Positions 7,519 through 15,840 of a DNA stretch of 33,065 nt are shown here, piece by piece. The stretch is taken from positions 1-33,065 of the forward strand of contig NZ_JAIXSV010000084.1 of NCBI RefSeq assembly GCF_027484505.1, written 5' to 3'. The DNA comes from Asticcacaulis sp. GTDB lineage: Bacteria > Pseudomonadota > Alphaproteobacteria > Caulobacterales > Caulobacteraceae. The notes under the pieces are model-generated. The model searched no databases and was not told where the DNA came from. It was given only the letters and a program-made list of their open reading frames with translations. The position numbers and the translations under genes were made by a program. The first letter of the stretch is position 1; every line of letters begins with the position of its first letter.

Positions 7519-7598
7519 GGTTTCGGTATCCCCTGTAAGTGCGCTTTTGTCTGATATTAAGCGCATTTGTGCATAGGCCGCCAGAGGTTATTTTTGGG

Positions 7599-7613
7599 AT
7601 TTGTGCGCCGCAA
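7599..7613 (-). promoter_or_regulatory. 15-base motif upstream of phasin-bdhA, identical to one upstream of ppc
   Basis: On the minus strand this reads TTGCGGCGCACAAAT, about 80 bases before the phasin start. The same 15 bases occur at 24929-24943 upstream of ppc. A second GCACAAAT octamer lies at 7565-7572 (minus strand), 34 bases closer to the gene. The imperfect dyad TTGCG-N3-CACAA resembles the TGC-rich sites described for the PHB regulator PhaR in alphaproteobacteria; assignment to PhaR is inference. Confidence 0.4.
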
Positions 7614-7641
7614 TAAAGTCGGAAATTGGGCCTAGTGCCGC

Positions 7642-7670
7642 CGGTGTTACATGACAGCTTTTTAACACCG
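7642..7670. promoter_or_regulatory. Inverted repeat upstream of the response-regulator gene
   Basis: CGGTGTTA (7642-7649) and TAACACCG (7663-7670) form a perfect 8-base inverted repeat with a 13-base spacer, so the half-site centres are 21 bases (two helical turns) apart. It lies between the divergent phasin and response-regulator genes, about 70 bases before the latter. A dimeric regulator could bind it; autoregulation by the two-component system is possible. Confidence 0.45.
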
Positions 7671-7740
7671 CAGCCCCTTCACAGGATCGGCGGCGCGCTT
7701 TACTAAGGATAAAGACAAGGTTGCGCGGGGCGTTCAGCAC

Positions 7741-8415
7741 ATGACCAAGGTATTGATAGTCGAAGACGATGTCGAAGCGGCCCTGACCATGCAGAAGGGC
7801 CTGTCCGAACAGGGCTTTGAGTCGGTTGTGACCCACGACGGTGAGGCCGGGCTGAGAGCGCTGCGCGACGGCGAATTCGACGTGGTCGTGCTGGATCGCA
7901 TGATGCCGGGGCTGGATGGCGTGTCGATGCTGGAAATCGCCCGCTCCGAAGGGATCGACGTGCCGGTGCTGTTCCTCAGTGCGCTGGGTGAACTCGAAGA
8001 CCGCGTCTATGGTCTCAAGGCCGGGGCCGACGACTATCTGGTCAAGCCCTATGCGCTGGTCGAACTGGTGGCGCGGCTTGAGGCGCTTTTGCGGCGCAAG
8101 GACACGGGCGCGGTGGAAACCACCCTGCGCGTCGGCGATCTTGAAATGAACCTGATTACCCGCGTGGTGAAGCGCGGCACGTCCGAGATCGACCTGCAAC
8201 CGCGCGAGTTTCAGCTTCTGGAATTCCTGATGCGCCATGTGGGTCAGAGCGTGACCCGCACCATGTTGCTGGAAAAGGTCTGGGCCTATCATTTCGACCC
8301 GCAGACCAATGTCATCGATGTGCATATCTCGCGTCTGCGCGCCAAGCTGGACAAGGGCTTTGACCGCCCGATGCTACATACGGTGCGCGGCGAAGGCTAT
8401 CAGCTCAAGCCCTAA
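7741..8415 (+). CDS. OmpR/PhoB-family response regulator
   Basis: 224 residues. The receiver domain (1-115) has the acidic pair Asp9/Asp10, phosphoacceptor Asp52 in 'VVVLDRMMPGLDG', and the conserved Lys in 'LVKPYAL'. The C-terminal winged-helix domain (about 127-222) shows 'LQPREFQLLEFLMRHVGQSVTRTMLLEKVW' and the recognition segment 'TNVIDVHISRLRAKLD', typical of OmpR/PhoB proteins. It is followed after 9 bases by its cognate histidine kinase. The stimulus cannot be read from the sequence. A 21-base-spaced inverted repeat upstream may mediate its control. Confidence 0.93.
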   Translation: MTKVLIVEDDVEAALTMQKGLSEQGFESVVTHDGEAGLRALRDGEFDVVVLDRMMPGLDGVSMLEIARSEGIDVPVLFLSALGELEDRVYGLKAGADDYLVKPYALVELVARLEALLRRKDTGAVETTLRVGDLEMNLITRVVKRGTSEIDLQPREFQLLEFLMRHVGQSVTRTMLLEKVWAYHFDPQTNVIDVHISRLRAKLDKGFDRPMLHTVRGEGYQLKP

Positions 8416-8424
8416 AAACAGGTC

Positions 8425-9894
8425 GTGATCGCCCTTCCCAACCCCGCGCGCTTTTCGCTGAAAGCCACCATGTTCAGGCAGACGCCGTTCCGTCTGACCC
8501 TGATGTTTATCACCGTCTATTCCTTCGTGGCGGTGCTGATCTTTGCCTATATCTATATCGCCTCGTCGGCCGAGACCAAGGCCGTGTCCGACGCGCAGGT
8601 CAAGTCGCGCATCGACTATCTGGAGGAGGTGTACCGCGAACAGGGCGAAGAGGCGGTTGTCGAAACCCTCAGTCAGGAAGACATCACCGAGTGGTTTTTC
8701 GTCAAGATCGTCTATCGCGAGGATGGCGAGATTCTCGCCGAAAATCGCCGCGCCACGACCGAGGTATCGCCGCAGGTCTTTGACCATATCCGCGAAAAGG
8801 CCCGCTATGTCGGCGGCGATGAGCGCCCGTTTCAGATCAATTACCGCCTGACCGATCCGGCGGGCAAGCGTAAGTCCTACGCCTATCGTGGGCAGGTGGT
8901 GACGCTGGAGCCCGGCCTGTCCCTCTATGTCGGCATGGACACCTCGTGGTCGGAAAAGGGCTTTGACATGGGCTTTAAGGCCCTGTGGGGGGGCGGCGTG
9001 CTGGTCATTGTGCTGGGCCTGTTTGCCGGCATGATCATCAATAACGAAGTGTCGCGCTCGGTGCAGGGCCTGATGCAGGTCTTTGATCTGGTCAAGGAGG
9101 GCGACCTCAAGGCGCGGGCGAAGCTGCGTAATTCGGGTGATGAGTTCGATGCCCTGGCCGAACGGGTCAATGAGACGCTGGACCGCATGGAAAAAACCAT
9201 GGGCAATCTCAAATACGCCGGCGACGCCATTGCCCATGACCTGCGCACGCCCTTGTCGCGCCTGCGCTCCAAGCTCGAAGTGTCGCTTTACGACGTCGAA
9301 AAAGACCCGTCGCAGGCCCCGGAGGTGATCGAGCGGGCGCTGGCCGAAACCGATCAGTTGCTGCGCACCTTCCAGACGGTGTTTTCCATCTCGCGGCTTC
9401 AGGCGGCGGGTCAGGCCCCGGATCAGAAGCTGTTTGACGCGTCGGCGCTGGCCGAAGACATGCGTGAGCTGTTTGAAATTCTGGCCGAGGATAAGGGGCT
9501 GGAATTTACCGCCGAGATCGAGCCCGGCGTGAAGGCCTATGGCAACCGTGATTTTCTGGCGCAGGCCATGGCCAACCTGCTCGACAACGCCATCAAATAC
9601 ACCCAGACGGGCGGCATTACCCTGCGGCTTAGGCACAATTCGCGGCGTGAGATCGAGTTTTCCGTCACCGATACGGGGCAGGGCGTGCCTGAAGCCGACC
9701 GCGCGCGCATCACCCAGCGCTTTGTGCGGCTGGAAAATTCACGCTCCCTGCCGGGGGTGGGGCTGGGTCTGTCGATGGTCGAGGCCGTGGCCGTGGCGCA
9801 CAAGGGCCACCTCAGCATCGACGAAGGCCCCGGTGTCTATGGCGATCAGGGGCCGGGCCTGCGCACGGCGCTGGTCCTGCCACCGGTGGGGTAG
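8425..9894 (+). CDS. Sensor histidine kinase, partner of the upstream response regulator
   Basis: 489 residues from the GTG at 8425; an ATG at 8470 is an alternative start that still keeps the first membrane helix. Topology: TM1 about 21-43, a periplasmic sensor of about 140 residues, TM2 about 186-206, HAMP about 205-258. The HisKA H-box has His271 in 'DAIAHDLRTPLSRLRSKLE'. The HATPase domain has an N-box with Asn384/Asn388 ('NLLDNAIKY'), the G1 box DTGQG (416-420) and the G2 box 'GVGLGLSMVEAV'. The periplasmic domain contains no motif that I recognise. The gene is the second of a two-gene operon. Confidence 0.92.
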   Translation: MIALPNPARFSLKATMFRQTPFRLTLMFITVYSFVAVLIFAYIYIASSAETKAVSDAQVKSRIDYLEEVYREQGEEAVVETLSQEDITEWFFVKIVYREDGEILAENRRATTEVSPQVFDHIREKARYVGGDERPFQINYRLTDPAGKRKSYAYRGQVVTLEPGLSLYVGMDTSWSEKGFDMGFKALWGGGVLVIVLGLFAGMIINNEVSRSVQGLMQVFDLVKEGDLKARAKLRNSGDEFDALAERVNETLDRMEKTMGNLKYAGDAIAHDLRTPLSRLRSKLEVSLYDVEKDPSQAPEVIERALAETDQLLRTFQTVFSISRLQAAGQAPDQKLFDASALAEDMRELFEILAEDKGLEFTAEIEPGVKAYGNRDFLAQAMANLLDNAIKYTQTGGITLRLRHNSRREIEFSVTDTGQGVPEADRARITQRFVRLENSRSLPGVGLGLSMVEAVAVAHKGHLSIDEGPGVYGDQGPGLRTALVLPPVG

Positions 9895-9904
9895 GTTTAG
9901 CAAT

Positions 9905-9956
9905 GTATATCGGTGTATATTGACTTTTCGATATACTGCCATATACAAACATATAC
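9905..9956 (+). promoter_or_regulatory. Promoter of the ATPase gene inside a helically phased repeat array
   Basis: A sigma-70-like promoter is present: TTGACT at 9920-9925, a 16-base spacer, TATACA at 9942-9947. Around and inside it are five AT-rich hexamers. GTATAT begins at 9905 and 9915; the inverted form ATATAC begins at 9931, 9941 and 9951. Spacing within each group is exactly 10 bases, so the copies face the same side of the helix, and the two groups point toward each other. This is the layout expected for cooperative binding of a repressor or activator. Confidence 0.6.
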
Positions 9957-9988
9957 GCCTTTAAACCTTCCTACAGTGTGGGCACGCC

Positions 9989-11164
9989 ATGGACCCCGTT
10001 CGTAATCCGTTTGTGCCGGGCGCTGGATCGCCGCCGCCTGAGCTGGCAGGTCGGGATAACATACTGAGGGAGGCGGATGTCGCCACCCAGCGCGTCCTTC
10101 TGGGCAACAATGCGCAGTCGCAGATTTTGCTGGGTTTGCGCGGTGTCGGCAAAACCGTCCTGTTGAATCAGATCGAGAAAATCGCCGAAACCAACGGACA
10201 TTTCACCTCCATGATCGAGGCGCCCGAAGACAGGCGTCTGGCGGAACTCCTCTATCCGCGTATGGCTCAGGTCCTGCGCAAACTGTCCTTTGTGGCGCAG
10301 TCAAAAGCCTCGGCTCACGCGGCCCTGCGCGCCCTGAGAGGCTTTGCCTCGGTCTTCAAAATCGAAATGGGCGATTTTTCGGTTTCAGTAGAGGCGGAGC
10401 CCGGCGTTGCCGACAGTGGCACTCTGGAACTGGACCTGCCGGAGCTTTTCCTGAAGATTGGGGAGGCGGCAAAGGCCGCGGGCAGGGGATGGACCCTGCT
10501 GATCGACGAAGTCCAGTATCTGAAACTGGAAGACTACGCCGCCCTGATTGTGGCGATCCACAGGGTCAATCAGCGGAACCTGCCCATCCTGTTCTTCGGG
10601 GCGGGGCTGCCACAGGTCGCGGCGCTATCGGGTGAAGCAAAATCCTATGCCGAACGGCTTTTCGCCTATCCCTCAGTCGGGCCTCTGGACCCAGAGGCGG
10701 CGGAACGCGCCATTCGGGCCCCTATCGAAGAGGAAGGCGAACGTATTGAGCCGGCGGCCATAGACGAGATTGTGCGCAAGACGCGCGGCTATCCTTATTT
10801 TTTGCAGGAATGGGGGTATCAGGCATGGAATGCGGCGGAGCGGTCACCCATTGATCGTCAGGATGTCGAACAGTCTTCCGAAAATGCCGTCGCGCGTCTG
10901 GATGATGGCTTCTTCAAAGTGCGCTTTGATCGCCTGACCCCGGCGGAAAGAGACTATGTCTGCACCATGGCCCGACTGGGCGATGGGCCTTACCGATCAG
11001 GTGATATCGCCGATGCCATGAACCGGCAGGTGCAAAAGCTGGGGCCGATGCGGGCCAGTATCATCCGCAAAGGCATGATCTACAGCCCGTCGCACGGCGA
11101 CATTGATTTCACCGTGCCGCTATTCGCCGATTATCTGCGTCGTCACTGGGTGAGACCGCTCTGA
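9989..11164 (+). CDS. AAA/STAND-like ATPase with C-terminal winged-helix-like region, function unknown
   Basis: 391 residues. The N-terminal ATPase domain has Walker A GLRGVGKT (49-56), Walker B LLIDEVQ (170-176) and a sensor-1-like 'ILFFGAGLPQ' (200-209). A helical lid follows, with 'KTRGYPYFLQEWGYQAW' (about 264-280). The C-terminal 90 residues ('LTPAERDYVCTMARLGDGPYRSGDIADAMNR' onward) look like a winged helix. This matches a widespread family annotated only as ATP-binding protein (COG1672/AAA_16-like). Some relatives are transcriptional or signalling switches; none gives a firm function here. The gene stands alone behind a promoter with a phased repeat array and may be autoregulated (inference). 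Confidence 0.8.
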   Translation: MDPVRNPFVPGAGSPPPELAGRDNILREADVATQRVLLGNNAQSQILLGLRGVGKTVLLNQIEKIAETNGHFTSMIEAPEDRRLAELLYPRMAQVLRKLSFVAQSKASAHAALRALRGFASVFKIEMGDFSVSVEAEPGVADSGTLELDLPELFLKIGEAAKAAGRGWTLLIDEVQYLKLEDYAALIVAIHRVNQRNLPILFFGAGLPQVAALSGEAKSYAERLFAYPSVGPLDPEAAERAIRAPIEEEGERIEPAAIDEIVRKTRGYPYFLQEWGYQAWNAAERSPIDRQDVEQSSENAVARLDDGFFKVRFDRLTPAERDYVCTMARLGDGPYRSGDIADAMNRQVQKLGPMRASIIRKGMIYSPSHGDIDFTVPLFADYLRRHWVRPL

Positions 11165-11182
11165 ATCTTGTGAGTTCAGCCC

Positions 11183-11386
11183 CTAATTCGCCTGACCGCG
11201 CCATTGGCGGTAGAAGGTCGCCCACATATAGTCGAGCACCAGATAGATGAAGACCGTCCGCACAAAGGGCAGGGTCTCGATGTCCGTAAACCGCTCGACG
11301 GCGATGGCCAGCCACAAGGCCAGAATCATGATCCATCCGGCGATGAGGATTTTCTTGGGCATCAGGAGCGATCGGGCAAAGGACAT
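11183..11386 (-). CDS. Small hypothetical membrane protein
   Basis: A 67-residue protein with two hydrophobic stretches, about 13-30 ('ILIAGWIMILALWLAIAV') and about 42-58 ('VRTVFIYLVLDYMWATF'), separated by a short acidic loop. It is convergent with the ATPase gene, with 18 bases between the stop codons. An internal ATG at residue 9 is an alternative start. Neither start has a convincing ribosome-binding site, so the call rests on the membrane-protein pattern. I do not recognise a family. Confidence 0.5.
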   Translation of the reverse strand: MSFARSLLMPKKILIAGWIMILALWLAIAVERFTDIETLPFVRTVFIYLVLDYMWATFYRQWRGQAN

Positions 11387-11649
11387 GGACGCGGTACTTT
11401 CGATAAGGGCGGAGTGTTTTTAATAAAGACATACGCTTTATAACGCGTTAATTCGAAAATCTCGACGGTATTGGTCTTGATTTCTTATTTTTATATTATT
11501 CTAATTTTCGTGAACCGAACGGGACGAAAGTATAGGCCGCTTCAGGGTCGCACGCGGGTGCTTGTCTGATCAAGGCTGTATACCGTTTGCACAGAGGGAA
11601 ACCCAAGGCCACCCTTGTGTCTGCGGCCCGATTCGCCTAACAGAGGGGC

Positions 11650-14604
11650 ATGGCGGATATTCTTTTCTCCTCGCTGGTGGATCGTCTGCATCCCTGCGGG
11701 CCGGTGCTGAACGACGGCGCGGCGCTGTACGCCTATGAGGCGATTGCCGAAGTGGCCGAGGCCGAAGGCTGGCCCGACCTGCTGCAACGCGCCGGTCCGG
11801 CCCTGATGCCGGTGCTTGGGGCCTCGCCCTATCTGGCCGGGCTGATGCGGCGCGAACCGCAGCGCCTGCGTGAAACCCTGATGTCGCCGCCCGAAGCGCG
11901 CTTAAAGGCCATCCTGCTGGCCACCGAGGCGCTGGCCGATCAGGCGGACACGGTCGAAACGCTCGATGTCGATGCCGCCAAGCGCGTGCTGCGCCACCTG
12001 AAGGCCGATACCCACCTGCTGACGGCGCTGGCCGATCTGGGCGATGTGTGGAAGCTCGATCACGTCACCGCTGCCCTGACGCGCTTTGCCGATGCGGTGA
12101 CCCATGCCGGGATCGCGCTGGCTGTGCGCGAAGAACGCGACCGCGGCCGCCTGATCGACTATGACCTCAGGGGTGAGCGCGGCCTGATGCCGGGCCTGTT
12201 CGTGCTGGCCATGGGCAAGCACGGGGCAGGCGAGTTGAACTATTCGTCGGATATCGACATCACCTTCTTTGCCGAGCGGGACGCCCTGCCGTTGAAAGAG
12301 GGCGTGGAGGCGCAGGTCTTTGTCGATCGGCTGGCGCGGCGTGTGTCGAACATCCTCTCAGAGCGCACCGGCGACGGCTACGTCTTCCGCGTCGATCTGC
12401 GCCTGCGCCCGGACCCGTCGTCAACGCCGACCGTGGTCAGCGTGCCCTTCGCCCTGAACTATTACGAGACGGTGGGGCAAAACTGGGAACGCGCCGCCTT
12501 CATCAAGGCGCGGCCCATCGCCGGCGACATGATCGAGGCCAAGGCCTTCATGCAGGCCCTGTCGCCCTTCATCTGGCGGCGCAGCCTCGACTATCCGGCC
12601 ATTGCCGACATTCAGTCGATCAAGCGTCAGATCCACACCTATAAGGTCGATGAGCGGCTAGACCCTGCCGGTGCCAATCTCAAGCTGGGCGTTGGTGGTA
12701 TCCGCGAAATCGAGTTTTTCGTTCAAACGCAGCAGCTTATCCTCGGTGGGCGCGACCCGTCCCTGCGCTCGCGCCGCACGCTGGATGCCCTCGATGCCCT
12801 GCGCCGTGCCGGGCATCTTGCCCCGGCGGTGGCGAAGGAACTGAAACAGGCCTATGTGCGCCTGCGCGACTGGGAACACCGCGTACAGATGATCGCCGAT
12901 GAGCAGACCCACACCCTGCCCGAAGCCGAGGACGAACGGATGCGCGTCGCCGCCATGTGCGGCTTTTCCAACCTCAGCCGTTTCGATCTGGCCGTCTCGC
13001 GGACGCTTCGGCTGGTCAATGGCCACTATGGCGAGCTGTTCTCCGATTCCGAAGACCTTTCGTCGTCCTTCGGCAGCTTGGTGTTCACCGGGGTTGAGGA
13101 CGATCCGGAAACGCTGAAGACGCTGGCGCGCATGGGTTTTGAGCACCCGGAACAGATTTCGGCGACCATTCGCGGCTGGCACCACGGACGCATTCCGGCG
13201 ACGCGCACACCACGCGGCCGCGAACTGTTTACCCGGCTGGTGCCCCGCCTGCTGGAGGCGGTGAACGAGACGGGCGCGCCCGACATCGCCTTTACGCGCT
13301 TTGCCGTCTTCTTTTCGGGCCTCAGCGCCGGGGTGCAGATTCAGTCGCTGTTCCTCGCCAACCCCAAGCTGTTTAAGGCGATTGTCGAAATCATGGGCTT
13401 CAGCCCGCGTCTGGCGCAGCTTTTGTCGCGGCATCCGACCATTTTCGACGCCATGCTGGACGCTGGCTTCTTCGACCCGCTGGGCGAAGAACTGGACCGT
13501 CTGATGAAGGCGGAGGTCGAGCGCGTGCCGCCTGACCCGGAAAACGCGCTGGAAAACGTCATGAATGCGCTACGCCGCATTTGCCGTGAGCAGCAGTTCC
13601 GCATCGGGATGCAGATTCTCAACGGCCGCCTGACGACCGAAGCGGCGGGCGCGGCCTATGCGCGTCTGGCCGATGCCTGCATCACCCATCTGTCGCCGCT
13701 GGCGCTGGAGGAGGTGCGGCGGCTGGGCGGAAAGCTCTCGGGGCAGGTGGCCATTCTGGCGCTGGGCAAGCTGGGCGGACAGGAGATGACGGCGCGCTCC
13801 GACCTCGATCTGATGACCGTCTATCTGCCCGATGATCCGTCGGAAATGTCGTCGATCAAGGGCTGGGGGGCGGAAACCTTCTTTGGCCGCTTTACGCAGC
13901 GCCTGATCGCCGCCCTTTCGGCCCCGACCCACGAAGGCACGCTGTACGAAATCGACATGAAGCTGCGCCCCACCGGGGCCAAGGGGCCGGTGGCGGTGTC
14001 GCTGGCGGCCTTTGAAAACTACTACACCAAGGACGCCGATACCTGGGAGTTTCAGGCCCTGACGCGCGCCCGCGTGGTTTGGGCGACGTCCGAGGATTTC
14101 GCCGATCTGGTGCGGCTGAAGCTCGAAACCATCCTGCGTGCCACGCGGTCTGAGGCGCGCACGGCGCTGGACGTGCTCAATATGCGCGCCCTGATGGAGA
14201 AGGAGCGCCCCGCCAAAAATTTCTGGGATTTCAAGCTGGTGGTTGGCGGTCAGGTCGATTGCGAATTTGCCGCCCAGTATCTGCAACTGGTGCACGCCGC
14301 CAATGGCGGGCCGCTGCGCGTCGGCACCATTGCCGCGCTTCAGGCCATGCAGCGCGCCGGTCTGGCGAGAGCGGAAGACATCGAAGCGCTGAGTGCCGCC
14401 TGGCGCGTGCAGCAAAGTCTGGCGCAGGTGATGCGTGTGTCGCTGGATGCCAATGACGATCCTTCGAAAGAACCGGAAGCGTTTCAGCGCAAGCTGGCGC
14501 GCGCCGTACACACACGCCGTCTCGATACGCTGGAAAAGAAGCTGAAAGACCTGCGCAAACGCGCCCGCAATGCGTTTGAGACCGTGGTCGCCCCGCGCGA
14601 ATAA
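11650..14604 (+). CDS. glnE: Bifunctional glutamine synthetase adenylyltransferase / adenylyl-removing enzyme
   Basis: 984 residues, full length for GlnE. It adds AMP to glutamine synthetase when nitrogen is plentiful and removes it when nitrogen is scarce, under control of PII protein. Two nucleotidyltransferase domains are visible. The N-terminal deadenylylase has 'GAGELNYSSDIDITFF' (192-207). The C-terminal adenylyltransferase has 'LGKLGGQEMTARSDLDLMTVY' in its core (about 702-722, metal-binding Asp-x-Asp). Each is followed by its helical GlnE segment, including 'LRLRPDPSSTPTVVS' and 'MKLRPTGAKGPVAVS'. It is preceded by a gap of about 260 bases with an AT-rich patch (about 11420-11515) but no promoter I can name. 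It is transcribed alone. Confidence 0.95.
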   Translation: MADILFSSLVDRLHPCGPVLNDGAALYAYEAIAEVAEAEGWPDLLQRAGPALMPVLGASPYLAGLMRREPQRLRETLMSPPEARLKAILLATEALADQADTVETLDVDAAKRVLRHLKADTHLLTALADLGDVWKLDHVTAALTRFADAVTHAGIALAVREERDRGRLIDYDLRGERGLMPGLFVLAMGKHGAGELNYSSDIDITFFAERDALPLKEGVEAQVFVDRLARRVSNILSERTGDGYVFRVDLRLRPDPSSTPTVVSVPFALNYYETVGQNWERAAFIKARPIAGDMIEAKAFMQALSPFIWRRSLDYPAIADIQSIKRQIHTYKVDERLDPAGANLKLGVGGIREIEFFVQTQQLILGGRDPSLRSRRTLDALDALRRAGHLAPAVAKELKQAYVRLRDWEHRVQMIADEQTHTLPEAEDERMRVAAMCGFSNLSRFDLAVSRTLRLVNGHYGELFSDSEDLSSSFGSLVFTGVEDDPETLKTLARMGFEHPEQISATIRGWHHGRIPATRTPRGRELFTRLVPRLLEAVNETGAPDIAFTRFAVFFSGLSAGVQIQSLFLANPKLFKAIVEIMGFSPRLAQLLSRHPTIFDAMLDAGFFDPLGEELDRLMKAEVERVPPDPENALENVMNALRRICREQQFRIGMQILNGRLTTEAAGAAYARLADACITHLSPLALEEVRRLGGKLSGQVAILALGKLGGQEMTARSDLDLMTVYLPDDPSEMSSIKGWGAETFFGRFTQRLIAALSAPTHEGTLYEIDMKLRPTGAKGPVAVSLAAFENYYTKDADTWEFQALTRARVVWATSEDFADLVRLKLETILRATRSEARTALDVLNMRALMEKERPAKNFWDFKLVVGGQVDCEFAAQYLQLVHAANGGPLRVGTIAALQAMQRAGLARAEDIEALSAAWRVQQSLAQVMRVSLDANDDPSKEPEAFQRKLARAVHTRRLDTLEKKLKDLRKRARNAFETVVAPRE

Positions 14605-14653
14605 ACGCAAGCGACGGAATTATCCCTGTGTCGCGTGAAAGGCTATGACAACC

Positions 14654-14680
14654 GGGACGGTCAGCGGGCCGCAAACGGTT
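14654..14680 (+). promoter_or_regulatory. Possible ECF-type promoter of the sigma-factor operon
   Basis: GGGAC at 14654-14658 and CGGTT at 14676-14680, 17 bases apart, resemble the GGAAC / CGTT elements of ECF sigma promoters and lie just upstream of an ECF sigma gene. Such genes often drive their own promoter. The match is imperfect and rests on short motifs. Confidence 0.25.
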
Positions 14681-14712
14681 GCCTAAACCCTTGTTGCGTA
14701 AAGGCCCCGCTT

Positions 14713-15390
14713 ATGAGTAATGTGACGCATGAGGCGGAACACCGTCACCCGAAACAACAGGGGACAGGACAGGTCATGACCACGGGCTTTGACCCGGACG
14801 AGGCGCAGATTGCCGCTGTGGCGCGCGGAGACGCGGCCGCCACGCAATCCCTCGTGGCCCGCAAACTGCCGCGCGTCCTGTCGCTGGCGCGGCGTCTGCT
14901 CAATGATGCTGCCGAGGCCGAAGACGTGGCGCAGGAGGCCCTGCTGCGCCTGTGGAAGCAGGCCCCGTTGTGGGTGCCGGGCCGCGCGCGCGTCGATACC
15001 TGGCTGCATAAGGTGGCGGTCAATCTGTGTTACGACCGGCTGCGGCGGCGGCGCGACATGGTCGATCATACGGAGATCGAACTGGCCGATCCGACGGCCA
15101 ACCCCACCCGGCGGCTCGATCAGCAGCAGATGAGCCAGACGGTCGAAGCCGCCCTTTCGACCCTGCCCGAACGGCAGCGCGTGGCCATCGTCCTTTGCTA
15201 CTATCAGGAACTGTCCAATATCGAAGCGGCGGCCCTGATGGAGATTTCGGTCGAGGCGCTGGAAAGCCTGCTGTCGCGCGGGCGGCGGCAGCTCAAAGCC
15301 AAACTGAGCGAGGCGCGCGGCGACCTGATCGGCGGCTCAGCGGCCAGTGGCCGACCGGTGTTAAAAGTTATTCAAGGCAATAAGATCTAG
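14713..15390 (+). CDS. ECF-family RNA polymerase sigma factor
   Basis: 225 residues from the ATG at 14713 (AAAGG 8 bases upstream); the ATG at 14776 is a credible alternative that trims a 21-residue leader. The sigma-2 domain (about 45-117) contains 'DVAQEALLRLW' and 'VDTWLHKVAVNLCYDRLRRR' (regions 2.2 and 2.4). The sigma-4 domain (about 140-195) contains 'LPERQRVAIVLCYYQELSNIEAAALMEISVEALESLLSRGRRQLK'-type sequence with the helix-turn-helix. Two membrane-linked genes follow, so the sigma factor is probably held inactive at the membrane until a signal arrives. The regulon is unknown. Confidence 0.92.
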   Translation: MSNVTHEAEHRHPKQQGTGQVMTTGFDPDEAQIAAVARGDAAATQSLVARKLPRVLSLARRLLNDAAEAEDVAQEALLRLWKQAPLWVPGRARVDTWLHKVAVNLCYDRLRRRRDMVDHTEIELADPTANPTRRLDQQQMSQTVEAALSTLPERQRVAIVLCYYQELSNIEAAALMEISVEALESLLSRGRRQLKAKLSEARGDLIGGSAASGRPVLKVIQGNKI

Positions 15391-15402
15391 GAAAGGAGCG
15401 TT

Positions 15403-15840
15403 ATGATGCACATTCAGATCACATCCGAACGCTTCGAAGCGATTGTCGAGGCCTATGGGGCCGAACCCCAGCGTTGGCCGCAGGCGGAGCGCGCCGCCGC
15501 CCTGTTGTTCATGCAGCAGCACCCGGAAGTGGCGCGCCGCGTGCTGGCCGAAGCGCGCACGCTCGATAGCTGGCTGTCGTCGGCAGAGGAGGTCGAACCC
15601 TCCGTGGCCCTGCAATGGGAGGTGCTGGCGCGCATGATGCAGGCGGGTGTCGCCGCGCGTCCGGCCCCGGTTGCGGCGCGGCCGCGTCGTCGGCGCTGGC
15701 TGGCCGGGGGTATCGGTCTGGCGGCGGCCTGTGCGGCGGGCATTATTTTCGGCGTCAATATCGGGCTGATGACCCTGTCCGAAGCGCGTGCCGAAGCGGT
15801 GCTGGCCTCGGCCAGTCTGGCCGAGGTGGATAACTGGTAA
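15403..15840 (+). CDS. Putative membrane-bound anti-sigma factor
   Basis: A 145-residue protein starting 12 bases after the sigma gene with a strong AAAGGAG ribosome-binding site. The N-terminal ~95 residues are soluble and partly helical ('RFEAIVEAYGAEPQRWPQAERAAALLF'). They are followed by a basic cluster (RPRRRR, 93-98), one transmembrane helix (about 100-123) and a short C-terminal tail predicted to be periplasmic. That topology, with a cytoplasmic N-terminus, matches single-span anti-sigma factors such as CnrY. There is no recognisable ZAS zinc motif (HxxxCxxC). The role is inferred from position and topology. Confidence 0.65.
   Translation: MMHIQITSERFEAIVEAYGAEPQRWPQAERAAALLFMQQHPEVARRVLAEARTLDSWLSSAEEVEPSVALQWEVLARMMQAGVAARPAPVAARPRRRRWLAGGIGLAAACAAGIIFGVNIGLMTLSEARAEAVLASASLAEVDNW

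Noticed and set aside
13570-14610. A 346-codon open frame antisense to glnE
   Set aside because: It is the shadow frame of the adenylyltransferase domain, without motifs or a ribosome-binding site.
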